Part shown: in pieces, positions 16,208 through 24,169 of the stretch
How the letters are laid out: each line of letters opens with the position of its first letter
Numbering within the stretch: position 1 is the stretch's first letter
DNA from: Spirochaetia bacterium
GTDB taxonomy: Bacteria; Spirochaetota; Spirochaetia; Treponematales; Treponemataceae
Length of the DNA: 38,936 bases
NCBI GenBank assembly: GCA_900767955.1
Contig: CAAGBC010000042.1
Coordinates: forward strand, 1-38,936
Direction: 5' to 3'
Translations under genes and position numbers: made by a program
The notes under the pieces: generated by a model
Told to the model about the DNA's origin: nothing
The model's database searches: none
The model's input: only the letters and a program-made list of their open reading frames with translations

Positions 16208-17583
16208 AAAAGTTAATATTATCTACTATTATATTATTCCTTTGTTGTGGTTTATTTGCAAATCAACAGGAACAACAAAAGGAACAAGTTGTTCAAACTG
16301 AATTAAGTAATAAAATTCCTGTGTATGTAAAACAAATTCCAGGAAGTCAAATTTCATCTGTTTATATTGTTGTTAATGGCGGAACTGATTATTTAACACC
16401 AGAAACTTCAGGTTTGGAAAATGCTTTATTTTCTATGATGGTGATGGGTTCTGAAAAATATAATTATTATGACTTAAGGAATTTCATATTTAATACACAA
16501 AGTTCCTTTGTTCCTTCTTCAAGCAGAGACGGTTCTGTTTTAGGAATGGTCAGTCTTGATTATTATTTTGAAGAAACTTTTGACAGATTTATTGACGGTT
16601 TTTTGAATCCTTCATTTGCAGAAAAAGAATACAATAATTTAATTACAAAATATCAGCAGGATTTGCAGTCAATGTTAAATGATCCTTCTTCAATGGGATT
16701 TTATTATGCTGAAATGCTTGTTTATCAAAATCATCCATTTTCTACAAGTTCAGCAGTTTTGCCTGAATCAATTGATAATATTACAATTCCTGCAATGAAA
16801 AAATTGCATTCACAAATTCTTGATTCCCGTAGAATTTCTGTAGTTGCTGTTGGTTCAGTAGATTTGCAAAAATTACTTGTTCAGTTGGAAACAACATTAG
16901 GAAAAATAAAGCCACAAAATTATCCACTGAAAAATCAGAAAATTCCAGAAGTTACGATTTCTGGGGAAAATCTTGTTACAGTTCATCAAGCAGCAAAAGA
17001 AAATGCTTATATTTTAAGAATTTTTCCAAGCCCAGTAGTGACTGATGAAAATTATGTAACAGCCCGAATTGTTTGCGATGTGTTTTCTGATATTTTGTAT
17101 AATGTTGTTCGTGAAAAATACGGAGTTTGTTATACGCCTGGAACTAATATTTTAAGTTCTGATGCGCCTTTTGGTTTTGAATATTTATATCGCACTTCAA
17201 ATTTAAAAGATTTTGCAAAGTATATGGAAGTCGCTCGTAAAATTATGCTGGACGGAAAAATTGTTTCTGGCGTAAATGATAAAGGTGAATTTGTGTATAA
17301 AAACTTAGAGGAAAATCTTGAAGGTTATATAAATTCATATATTAATAAAAAATATTCTTCACAAGGAACAACAAGCGGAATAGCAGGAAGAATGTGTGCA
17401 AGTCTTTTGCAGTTTGGAGATATTTATTCTGCTGATTTGCTTACTGAAAAAGTCAAAAAAGTCACAACTAGCGATGTATTATCTGTTTTTAAGAAATACT
17501 GGGTAGATATGGATTCTATTTGGGTTGCTGTTGTTGGCCCTGATGAAGAAGATAAAGTAGTTTTTAGTCAAATAGAGAATTAA
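16204..17583 (+). CDS. M16-family non-catalytic partner subunit
   Basis: The 459-residue protein has a signal peptide, MKKLILSTIILFLCCGLFAN. It aligns with the upstream M16 peptidase over the active-site helix: AGLFHLYEHMMF there reads SGLENALFSMMV here, so H73, E76 and H77 become N, F and S and zinc cannot bind. The second-domain motif 'VVREKYGVCYTPGT' keeps the Arg-Tyr pattern that M16 proteins use to position substrate. This is the usual division of labour in heterodimeric M16B enzymes. The ATG overlaps the upstream TGA as ATGA, implying translational coupling. Its 3' end overlaps the convergent NudC-type gene by 20 bp. Confidence 0.88.
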   Translation: MKKLILSTIILFLCCGLFANQQEQQKEQVVQTELSNKIPVYVKQIPGSQISSVYIVVNGGTDYLTPETSGLENALFSMMVMGSEKYNYYDLRNFIFNTQSSFVPSSSRDGSVLGMVSLDYYFEETFDRFIDGFLNPSFAEKEYNNLITKYQQDLQSMLNDPSSMGFYYAEMLVYQNHPFSTSSAVLPESIDNITIPAMKKLHSQILDSRRISVVAVGSVDLQKLLVQLETTLGKIKPQNYPLKNQKIPEVTISGENLVTVHQAAKENAYILRIFPSPVVTDENYVTARIVCDVFSDILYNVVREKYGVCYTPGTNILSSDAPFGFEYLYRTSNLKDFAKYMEVARKIMLDGKIVSGVNDKGEFVYKNLEENLEGYINSYINKKYSSQGTTSGIAGRMCASLLQFGDIYSADLLTEKVKKVTTSDVLSVFKKYWVDMDSIWVAVVGPDEEDKVVFSQIEN

Positions 17584-18340
17584 TTAATTTATATGCCACA
17601 GAACCAGGTAATGGAGTTGCAGGAAGATTTTCTTTAGAAAACCACTTTGCTTCTGAAAGTTCATCTTCTTGCAATTTTATTGTTCCACTTTCATATTCTG
17701 CGGTAAAGGCAAGCATAAGTTGGTCAGGGAATGGCCAGCCTTGGCTTCCTTTGTATTTGATGTTTTTTACATTTATTCCAACTTCTTCTTTTACTTCTCT
17801 TGAAACAGCTTCTTCTGCACTTTCGCCAGCTTCAATAAAGCCTGCAATACAAGTGTAAATATCTTGATTCCTTTGTACATGACGAGCAAGCAAAATTTTA
17901 TCTTCTTTATTCACTAAAACAATTACGCATGGTTCAATTTGAGGAAAAATTTGGCGCTTACAATTTGGACAGTCTTTTGCTGTAAAAGTTTTGCATAGTT
18001 CAAGTTTTGTTCCGCAAGTAGGGCAAAATTGCATAGATTTATTCCATGAGGAAATTGATTTTGCTCTTGCGCTTAAGGATAAACTTTCTGGATTTAGTGA
18101 AAAAAACTGTCTGATTGGAATTTCTATTAGTTCATTTGGATATGGATTTTCGCATTGCAATTCAAAGGCGGCGTAATTTAATTCTTCTTCTGCAAAATAA
18201 TTTGTGTTTGGAAATTTTTTTTGAATGTTAGTGAATAGTTGTTGTGATGGCAACTTATGTTCTTTTGTAATTAGTAAGTTTTTTTCTTTTATGATGAAAT
18301 TGTAAAGATAAGATTTTGTTGGGTTATTTATAAGAGCCAT
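17564..18340 (-). CDS. nudC: NudC-type NAD(H) pyrophosphatase / NAD-RNA decapping Nudix hydrolase
   Basis: The 258-residue protein matches E. coli NudC in length and order. It has an N-terminal domain, a zinc ribbon (C106, C109, C124, C127 in CPTCG and CPNCK), then a Nudix box beginning GFIEAGESAEEA (about residue 167) with REVKEEVGI (181-189). The NudC specificity motif SQPWPFPxS appears as SQGWPFPDQ (199-207), with Gly replacing the first Pro and Gln the final Ser. Known members hydrolyse NAD(H) and remove NAD caps from RNA. The gene diverges from purE and has a strong-looking promoter whose start coincides with the ATG. It overlaps the M16 partner gene tail by 20 bp. Confidence 0.92.
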   Translation of the reverse strand: MALINNPTKSYLYNFIIKEKNLLITKEHKLPSQQLFTNIQKKFPNTNYFAEEELNYAAFELQCENPYPNELIEIPIRQFFSLNPESLSLSARAKSISSWNKSMQFCPTCGTKLELCKTFTAKDCPNCKRQIFPQIEPCVIVLVNKEDKILLARHVQRNQDIYTCIAGFIEAGESAEEAVSREVKEEVGINVKNIKYKGSQGWPFPDQLMLAFTAEYESGTIKLQEDELSEAKWFSKENLPATPLPGSVAYKLINSLFD

Positions 18341-18375
18341 GAGGACATTATATCTAATGGGATTTTTATTGTCGA
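18341..18375 (-). promoter_or_regulatory. Candidate leaderless promoter of nudC
   Basis: On the reverse strand TCGACA (18375-18370, five of six consensus), 17 bp, TATAAT (18352-18347), then GTCCTC and ATG at 18340. There is no Shine-Dalgarno in the six-base gap. Confidence 0.65.
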
Positions 18376-18390
18376 CCCTTTTATTTGTAA

Positions 18391-18475
18391 TTGATAATTG
18401 TGATTATTTATGATATATTCGGTTATCGGATGCGAATTCAAGTTTCTTATCGCCGCCGATAATTGGAGGTTCCTT
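18391..18475 (+). promoter_or_regulatory. pur operon promoter and leader hairpin
   Basis: TTGATA (18391-18396), 17 bp and TATATT (18414-18419) form a good promoter. The roughly 50-base leader contains TTATCGG (18423-18429) pairing with CCGATAA (18456-18462), ending three bases before GGAGG (18465-18469). The stem could influence access to the ribosome site. I do not see a purine riboswitch core. Confidence 0.55.
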
Positions 18476-18973
18476 TTGAAAGTTGCCATTTTCTTCGGCT
18501 CAAAATCAGACACAGACAAAATGAAAAAAGCCGCTGAAGTACTTAATGAATTTGGTGTTGAGTACAAGGCTTATGTTATTTCTGCTCATCGTGCAGGAGA
18601 ATTACTTCGTGAAACTGTAAAACAAGTAGAAAATGATGGTTGTGAAGTAATTATTGCTGGTGCAGGTCTTGCTGCTGCTCTTCCTGGTGTTATTGCGGGA
18701 ATGACAGTTCTTCCTGTAATTGGAGTTCCTCTTGAATGTATTTCGGGGAATTCAAATGGACTTGGCGGAATGGATGCTCTCCTTTCTATTGTACAAATGC
18801 CTCCTCAAATTCCTGTTGCAACAGTGGGAATTGGTAATGCAAAAAATGCTGCATATTTAGCTGTTCAAATTTTGGCTATAAAATATCCTGAATTAAAAAC
18901 AAAACTTGTTGATTTTAGAAAAAAATTAGCTGATGATGCTGTTTCTAACGGTGGCAGCGGAATCGATCTTTAA
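18476..18973 (+). CDS. purE: Phosphoribosylaminoimidazole carboxylase PurE
   Basis: The 165-residue enzyme carries out the AIR-to-CAIR step of purine synthesis. VAIFFGSKSDTDKM is the PurE nucleotide-binding start, followed by ISAHRAGELL and LLSIVQMPPQIPVATVGIGNAKNAAYLA. The start is a TTG at 18476, chosen because GGAGG ends six bases upstream and the protein then begins exactly where PurE should; longer upstream in-frame sequence overlaps the promoter. No purK lies beside it. The central 'AGAGLAAALPGVIAG' and 'SGNSNGLGGMDALL' segments differ from the E. coli type. T. denticola PurE is known to be a class II AIR carboxylase using CO2 directly, and this protein probably acts likewise. Confidence 0.92.
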   Translation: MKVAIFFGSKSDTDKMKKAAEVLNEFGVEYKAYVISAHRAGELLRETVKQVENDGCEVIIAGAGLAAALPGVIAGMTVLPVIGVPLECISGNSNGLGGMDALLSIVQMPPQIPVATVGIGNAKNAAYLAVQILAIKYPELKTKLVDFRKKLADDAVSNGGSGIDL

Positions 18974-18994
18974 TTTTCATAAATAGGTATTCTT

Positions 18995-20443
18995 ATGATT
19001 AACGAATTAGATAATGTAATTAATGAATCAGAAGATAAACTTCATCATGAATGTGGTGTTGTTGGTGTTTATTTAGGATCTTCTAAAAAAAATGAAAGTG
19101 GTAACGATTCAGATGTAAGTGCCGCATCTTCAGCATATTTTGGATTATATTCATTACAACATCGTGGACAAGAAAGTGCAGGAATTGTAGTTTCTGATGG
19201 AAAAAATGTAAAAGTTCACAAAGCTAATGGTTTGCTTGCAGATGTTTTCCAAAAAGAAGATATTTTGAAACTTAAAGGCAATATTGCTGTTGGTCATGTG
19301 CGTTATGCTACTGCTGAACAAAAAGGTCTTGAAAATGCACAACCAATGATGTGTAAATGTAAATTGGGAAATCTTGCAGTTTCTTACAATGGTCAATTAG
19401 TAAATTATAAACAATTGCGAGAAATGCTTGAAGAAAACGGTTCCACTTTTACATCTACAAGTGATACAGAAGTTATTCTAAAGTTAATTGCAAGAAGTTA
19501 TAAAAAAGGTCTTGAAAGAGCATTAACAGATTCTATTCAAATGATAAAAGGTTCTTTTGCCCTTTGTGTTATGACAGAAAAAAGTCTTATCGGTGCAAGA
19601 GATCCAAACGGAATGAGTCCATTGTGCCTTGGAAAACTTGATAACGGTTGGGTTTTAGCAAGTGAAAGTTGTGCAATTGATTCAATGAACGGAACTTTTA
19701 TTCGTGATATTAGACCTGGTGAAATTGTAATTATTAATGATGACGGAGTTCTTTCTTTTGAATTTGGAGAAAAAACTTCAAAACATACTTGTGTTTTTGA
19801 ATATGTTTATTTTGCTCGTCCAGATTCAATTATTGATGGAATTGCTGTTCAAGATGCACGCGTAAAAATGGGTGCTCAATTAGCAAAAGAATTCCCAGTG
19901 GATGCTGATGTAGTAATTGGTGTTCCTGATAGTGGTTTGGGTTCTGCAATTGGATATTCAAAAGCATCAGGAATTCCTTATGCAATGGGAATTGTAAAAA
20001 ATAAATATATTGGACGAACTTTTATTGCTCCTACTCAAAAAGAACGCGAAAATTTAGTTTTTGTAAAATTAAATGCACTAAAAAGCGATGTAGAAGGCAA
20101 AAGAGTTGTTGTTATTGACGATTCAATCGTTAGAGGAACAACAAGTCGTCGTCTTATTCAAATTATCCGAAGAGCAGGTGCAAAAGAAGTTCACTTTAGA
20201 GTTTCTAGCCCAAGAGTAAAACATCCATGTTATTTTGGAATTGATACTCCAAGTAAGGAAGAACTAATTGCTTCTGTTCATGATGTAGAACATATCCGTA
20301 AGGAAATTGGTGCTGATACATTAGCATTTATTTCTTTGGATGGAATGTTGAATGCATTAAAAACTTGTAATCCAGAGCAGTATGGATTCTGTTCAGGTTG
20401 TTTTACAGGTGAATATCCAATGGCTGTTCCAGAGGAAGATTAA
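18995..20443 (+). CDS. purF: Amidophosphoribosyltransferase
   Basis: The 482-residue enzyme makes phosphoribosylamine from PRPP and glutamine, the committed purine step. Cys20 in HHECGVVGVYLG is the N-terminal nucleophile of the glutaminase domain, so residues 1-19 are a propeptide to be removed. 'YGLYSLQHRGQESAGI' and 'VGHVRYATAEQ' follow. The transferase domain has the PRPP loop VVVIDDSIVRGTTSRR. The tail 'TCNPEQYGFCSGCFTGEYP' and the propeptide fit the Bacillus-type, iron-sulfur-containing PurF. The gene begins 22 bp after purE with AGGT upstream of its ATG, and so is in the same operon. Confidence 0.95.
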   Translation: MINELDNVINESEDKLHHECGVVGVYLGSSKKNESGNDSDVSAASSAYFGLYSLQHRGQESAGIVVSDGKNVKVHKANGLLADVFQKEDILKLKGNIAVGHVRYATAEQKGLENAQPMMCKCKLGNLAVSYNGQLVNYKQLREMLEENGSTFTSTSDTEVILKLIARSYKKGLERALTDSIQMIKGSFALCVMTEKSLIGARDPNGMSPLCLGKLDNGWVLASESCAIDSMNGTFIRDIRPGEIVIINDDGVLSFEFGEKTSKHTCVFEYVYFARPDSIIDGIAVQDARVKMGAQLAKEFPVDADVVIGVPDSGLGSAIGYSKASGIPYAMGIVKNKYIGRTFIAPTQKERENLVFVKLNALKSDVEGKRVVVIDDSIVRGTTSRRLIQIIRRAGAKEVHFRVSSPRVKHPCYFGIDTPSKEELIASVHDVEHIRKEIGADTLAFISLDGMLNALKTCNPEQYGFCSGCFTGEYPMAVPEED

Positions 20444-20481
20444 TAATTCATAAATAAAATAAAACAATGGAGGTTGTTAAA

Positions 20482-21576
20482 ATGGCAACTTATAAAGAAG
20501 CTGGTGTTGATGTAGAAGAAGGTTACCGCGCAGTAAGTAAATATAAAGAACAAGTAAAAAGAACTGCAATTCCTGGGCTTTTAACAGACTTAGGAAGTTT
20601 TAATGGAATGTTTGCAATTCCTAAAGGATTAAAAAATCCTGTTATGGTAAGTGGAACTGACGGCGTTGGAACAAAACTTGATGTTGCTTTCCAGATGAAA
20701 AAATACGATACAGTTGGTATTGACTGTGTTGCTATGAGTGTAAATGATATTCTTTGTTCAGGAACTCGTTCACTTTTCTTCTTGGATTATGTTGCTTGTG
20801 GAAAACTTGATGCAGATGTTGCTGCTGATTTAGTAAAAGGTGTAGCAGACGGTTGTGTTGACGCAGGTTGTGCATTGCTTGGTGGAGAAACAGCAGAAAT
20901 GCCAGGTTTCTACGATGAAGGAAAATACGACTTAGCAGGTTTTGCTGTTGGTGTATGTGAAAAAGATGATGTAATTTCTGGAAAAGATATAAAAGACGGA
21001 GATGTATTAATCGGTCTTTCTTCAACAGGTGTTCATTCAAACGGTTTTTCACTTGTTCGTAAACTTGTAAAAGATTTTGATGAACCATTCCTTGATAACG
21101 GAAATCCAACAGGAAAAACTATTGGTGATTTACTTTTAACACCAACTCGTATTTATGTTCGTCCTGTTATGGAAGTGCTTGAAAAATTTAGAAAATCAAT
21201 TCACGGTATGGTTCATGTTACTGGTGGTGGTTTCTACGAAAATCTTCCACGCATGTATCCAAAAGCAAAAGAAGGCGGAAAACAACTTATTTCTGTAATT
21301 AAACGCTCAAGTTGGGATATGCCTCCTGTATTTGGAGAATTAATCAAGCGTGGTGCTGATTTAGACAATGTATATCACACATTCAACATGGGAATTGGAT
21401 TTGTTCTTGCTGTAAAAGCAAAAGATGCACCTGCAATTCTTGAAATGTTTAATGCAAACGCTTCTAAATATTCAAGACCAGACACTCCAGATATGAAAGC
21501 ATACGAAATTGGTCGTGTAGCTTATGCTGCTGGTGAAGTAAAAGGTCAAGAAGATTCTGTTATTTTTGAAGACTAA
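20482..21576 (+). CDS. purM: Phosphoribosylformylglycinamidine cyclo-ligase (AIR synthetase)
   Basis: The 364-residue enzyme closes the imidazole ring to give AIR, the PurE substrate. Landmarks include YKEAGVDVEEGY at the start, VSGTDGVGTKLDVAF, 'IDCVAMSVNDILCSG', 'LLGGETAEMPGFY', 'GLSSTGVHSNGFSLVRK' and 'HVTGGGFYENLPRM', all typical of PurM/PurL-superfamily ATP-dependent enzymes. The start at 20482 is preferred over an in-frame ATG five codons earlier because GGAGG (20469-20473) lies between them. It is third in the purE-purF-purM run. A strong terminator follows. Confidence 0.95.
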   Translation: MATYKEAGVDVEEGYRAVSKYKEQVKRTAIPGLLTDLGSFNGMFAIPKGLKNPVMVSGTDGVGTKLDVAFQMKKYDTVGIDCVAMSVNDILCSGTRSLFFLDYVACGKLDADVAADLVKGVADGCVDAGCALLGGETAEMPGFYDEGKYDLAGFAVGVCEKDDVISGKDIKDGDVLIGLSSTGVHSNGFSLVRKLVKDFDEPFLDNGNPTGKTIGDLLLTPTRIYVRPVMEVLEKFRKSIHGMVHVTGGGFYENLPRMYPKAKEGGKQLISVIKRSSWDMPPVFGELIKRGADLDNVYHTFNMGIGFVLAVKAKDAPAILEMFNANASKYSRPDTPDMKAYEIGRVAYAAGEVKGQEDSVIFED

Positions 21577-21617
21577 TTTGTAAAATCGTAAATTATGATT
21601 TATAATTAAATCCAACG

Positions 21618-21658
21618 GGGACGTGCAAGATTTCTTACCTACACGTCCCTTTTTTTTA
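21618..21658 (+). terminator. Intrinsic terminator between purM and purN
   Basis: GGGACGTG (21618-21625) pairs with CACGTCCC (21642-21649) and a run of nine T follows. It ends the purEFM transcript, 42 bp beyond purM and 30 bp before purN. Confidence 0.88.
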
Positions 21659-21687
21659 ATAAAAATATTTAATAGGAAAATTGAATA

Positions 21688-22314
21688 ATGAATATTGCTG
21701 TTTTAGTTTCTGGTGGAGGAACAAATCTTCAAGCGTTAATTGATTTTGAAAAACAAAATGAAGCTTGTCCTTACAAAATTGTTGTTGTAATGAGCGATCA
21801 CAAAGATGCTTATGCTATTGAGCGTGCAAAAAATGCAAATATTCCTGTGGAACTTGTAAGTCCTTATGCTGTAATGGGAGTTGAAGTTGCAAAAGCAGCA
21901 AGTCGTGAAGAAAAACGCAACGCAGTTTCTGATAAAGTTTTGGAATATTGTAAAAAATATAATGTTGATGCAGTAGTAAATGCTGGATGGCTTACAGTTT
22001 TAAGTAGTAAAATTATTACTGAATATGAAGGCCGAATGATTAATCTTCATCCTGCGTTACTTCCAAAGTTTGGTGGAGTAGGAATGTGGGGTCATCATGT
22101 TCACGAAGCTGTTATTGCGGCAAAAGAAACAGAAAGTGGTTGTACAGTTCATTTTGTTGATGGCGGATGCGATACAGGAAAAATTATTGTTCAGAAAAAA
22201 GTTCCTGTGTTGGAAGGTGATACTCCAGATTCACTTTATGCACGCATTGCCCCAGAGGAACACAAAGCAATCGTAGAAGGAACTTGTATCTTAGCAGAAA
22301 TGTTGAATAAATAA
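21688..22314 (+). CDS. purN: Phosphoribosylglycinamide formyltransferase
   Basis: The 208-residue enzyme transfers a formyl group from 10-formyl-THF to GAR. It starts NIAVLVSGGGTNLQALID, the typical PurN glycine-rich motif. It has 'NAGWLTVLSSKI', then 'NLHPALLPKFGGVGMWG' with the catalytic His, and 'ESGCTVHFVDGGCDTG' with the catalytic Asp. Its ATG follows AGGAAAA at slightly long spacing. Since a terminator separates it from purM, expression needs read-through or a separate start. It leads into the amylase gene 33 bp downstream. Confidence 0.94.
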   Translation: MNIAVLVSGGGTNLQALIDFEKQNEACPYKIVVVMSDHKDAYAIERAKNANIPVELVSPYAVMGVEVAKAASREEKRNAVSDKVLEYCKKYNVDAVVNAGWLTVLSSKIITEYEGRMINLHPALLPKFGGVGMWGHHVHEAVIAAKETESGCTVHFVDGGCDTGKIIVQKKVPVLEGDTPDSLYARIAPEEHKAIVEGTCILAEMLNK

Positions 22315-22347
22315 TAACTTTTACAAAACATATTCTTGGAGGAATTA

Positions 22348-23757
22348 ATGAAAAAGAATGTTTTTTTAGTTTGTTTTGCATTTTTACTTTTAAGTGTAAA
22401 TGTAAATGCACAAAATCGTCAGAAAGTTCAAGATGGAACAATAATTCAGTGTTGGTGTTGGTCATTTAAGACAATTGAAGAAAATATTCCTGCAATTGCA
22501 GAAGCTGGATTTACAGCAATTCAAACATCTCCTGCAAATACTTGTTTAGTTGGAGATTATGGTGGATTAGATTTGCTTGGAGCTGATTTAACAGGAAAAT
22601 GGTATTATCACTATCAGCCAACAGATTGGAAAATCGGAAATTATCAATTGGGAACAAGAGATGATTTTATTAGTATGTGTAAAAAAGCAGAAGAATTTGG
22701 AATTAGCGTAATTGTTGATGTTCTTCCAAATCACACAACTCCACGCATTAAAGAACTTGCTCCAGAATTTGTAGAAGCTGTTGGTGGAATGGATAAATTG
22801 TTCCACAAAAATAACGACCACGGAATTCGTAATTATGGCGACAGAAAGGAATGTACTACAGCTCAAATGGGTGGATTGCCTGATGTAAATACAGAAAATC
22901 CTTTGTTCCAAGCATATTATATGAAATATGTAAATGACTTAATCGATTGTGGTGCAGATGGTTTCCGTTATGATACTGCAAAACATATTGGATTACCTGA
23001 TGACCCAAAAGATGATTACAGTCCAGAAAATGACTTTTGGCCTATTTTTACAGGAAAAAAAGCAATAAACGGAGAAATGCTTCACAAGGCAGATGATTTA
23101 TTCATTTATGGTGAAGTTCTTCAAGGTGGAAACGCAAGAGAAGATGCTTATGGCGCAATGTTCTCTGTTACAGCAAGTAGCTACGGAAGCGTTTTGCGTA
23201 GTGCAGTAAAAAATAATAAATTCAGTGCAAAAGGTCTTGAAGATTGGCGTCATCCTGCTGCTCCAAAAAATATTGTTACTTGGATTGAATCACATGACAC
23301 TTATGCAAACCACGGTGAATCAGCAGCTTTAACTCATGCACAGTTAAGAGCTGGTTGGGCATTGATTACTGCTCGTGCAGGTGGAACTCCACTTTTCTTT
23401 AGTCGTCCACAAGGACCAGAAGCAACACAGTTCCCAGGTGTTTCAAAAATTGGTGACATTGGAAATAACGAATTTAAACACCCAGAAGTTGTGGCAGTAA
23501 ATAAATTCCGCACAGCAATGGTTGGTCAAGATGAAACTTTAATTAATGGTGAAAATACAGGTGTTCTTATTGTAAAACGCGGTGATAAAGGCGCTGTAAT
23601 CATTAATGTAAATCAGGGTGGAAAATCAAAAGTATCATTTGAACTTAATTTGCCTGATGGAACATACAAAGATAAAGCAAATAAACTAAAATATACAGTA
23701 AAAGATGGAGTTGTAAATATTACTGTTCCAAGAAAAAAGATTGCTGTAATTTATTAG
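22348..23757 (+). CDS. Secreted GH13 alpha-amylase
   Basis: The 469-residue protein has a signal peptide, MKKNVFLVCFAFLLLSVNVNA, with cleavage likely before QNRQ. It is a GH13 glycosidase: 'GFTAIQTSPAN' and 'VIVDVLPNHTT' give conserved region I, 'DGFRYDTAKH' carries nucleophile D209, 'FIYGEVLQG' carries acid/base E256, and 'ESHDTYAN' carries D317. A C-terminal beta domain follows. It should hydrolyse starch or glycogen alpha-1,4 bonds outside the cytoplasm. The start at 22348 has GGAGG eight bases upstream. Its place between purN and a YerC-like regulator is unexpected for a polysaccharide enzyme and suggests a shared transcript. Confidence 0.93.
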   Translation: MKKNVFLVCFAFLLLSVNVNAQNRQKVQDGTIIQCWCWSFKTIEENIPAIAEAGFTAIQTSPANTCLVGDYGGLDLLGADLTGKWYYHYQPTDWKIGNYQLGTRDDFISMCKKAEEFGISVIVDVLPNHTTPRIKELAPEFVEAVGGMDKLFHKNNDHGIRNYGDRKECTTAQMGGLPDVNTENPLFQAYYMKYVNDLIDCGADGFRYDTAKHIGLPDDPKDDYSPENDFWPIFTGKKAINGEMLHKADDLFIYGEVLQGGNAREDAYGAMFSVTASSYGSVLRSAVKNNKFSAKGLEDWRHPAAPKNIVTWIESHDTYANHGESAALTHAQLRAGWALITARAGGTPLFFSRPQGPEATQFPGVSKIGDIGNNEFKHPEVVAVNKFRTAMVGQDETLINGENTGVLIVKRGDKGAVIINVNQGGKSKVSFELNLPDGTYKDKANKLKYTVKDGVVNITVPRKKIAVIY

Positions 23758-23772
23758 TATTTGGAATTAATT

Positions 23773-24069
23773 ATGGAAAATAATGAAAAAATAAAAGAAT
23801 TACTTGAACAAAATTATAACGAATTGTGTTCTTTAATTGCTAATACAGAAGATGATTCATTACTTCTTGATTTTTTTAATTGTCTGTTTACGCCTGCAGA
23901 AAAAGAAGATTTTGCAAAAAGATGGTTAATCGTAAAAGAAATTAAAAATGGTTCAACACAAAGAGAAATAGCAAAAAAATTTGGTATGTCTTTGTGCAAA
24001 ATTACAAGAGCATCAAAGGAATTAAAAAAAGAAAACAGTGCTTTTGTAAGAATGTTAGAAAAATTGTAA
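23773..24069 (+). CDS. YerC/TrpR-family DNA-binding regulator
   Basis: The 98-residue helical protein has the YerC/YecD arrangement. The region 'LLLDFFNCLFTPAEKEDFAKRWLIVKEIKNG' leads into the helix-turn-helix 'STQREIAKKFGMSLCKITRASKELKK' (about residues 58-84). YerC is a TrpR-like protein of uncertain effector; the target genes are unknown. Its start lies 16 bp after the amylase stop, so the two are co-transcribed. Control of the amylase or the upstream purine genes is a reasonable guess, not shown. A strong terminator follows. Confidence 0.85.
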   Translation: MENNEKIKELLEQNYNELCSLIANTEDDSLLLDFFNCLFTPAEKEDFAKRWLIVKEIKNGSTQREIAKKFGMSLCKITRASKELKKENSAFVRMLEKL

Positions 24070-24104
24070 TTTTAATTATATTTTCATATTAATATTGTTA
24101 AAGT

Positions 24105-24154
24105 AAAAAGGGATGACTCCGATTCAATTAATTCTGAAGTCATCCCTTTTTTTT
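24105..24154. terminator. Bidirectional terminator between yerC-like gene and ankyrin lipoprotein gene
   Basis: AAAAAGGGATGACT (24105-24118) pairs with AGTCATCCCTTTTT (24138-24151), a 14-bp perfect stem counting the flanking A and T runs. T runs on both strands let it serve both convergent genes. Confidence 0.9.
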
Positions 24155-24169
24155 GTTTATATTATTCTA

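Noticed and set aside
18397..18475. Purine riboswitch in the purE leader
   Set aside because: The leader is only about 50 bases and lacks the conserved three-way-junction core; only one stem is visible.
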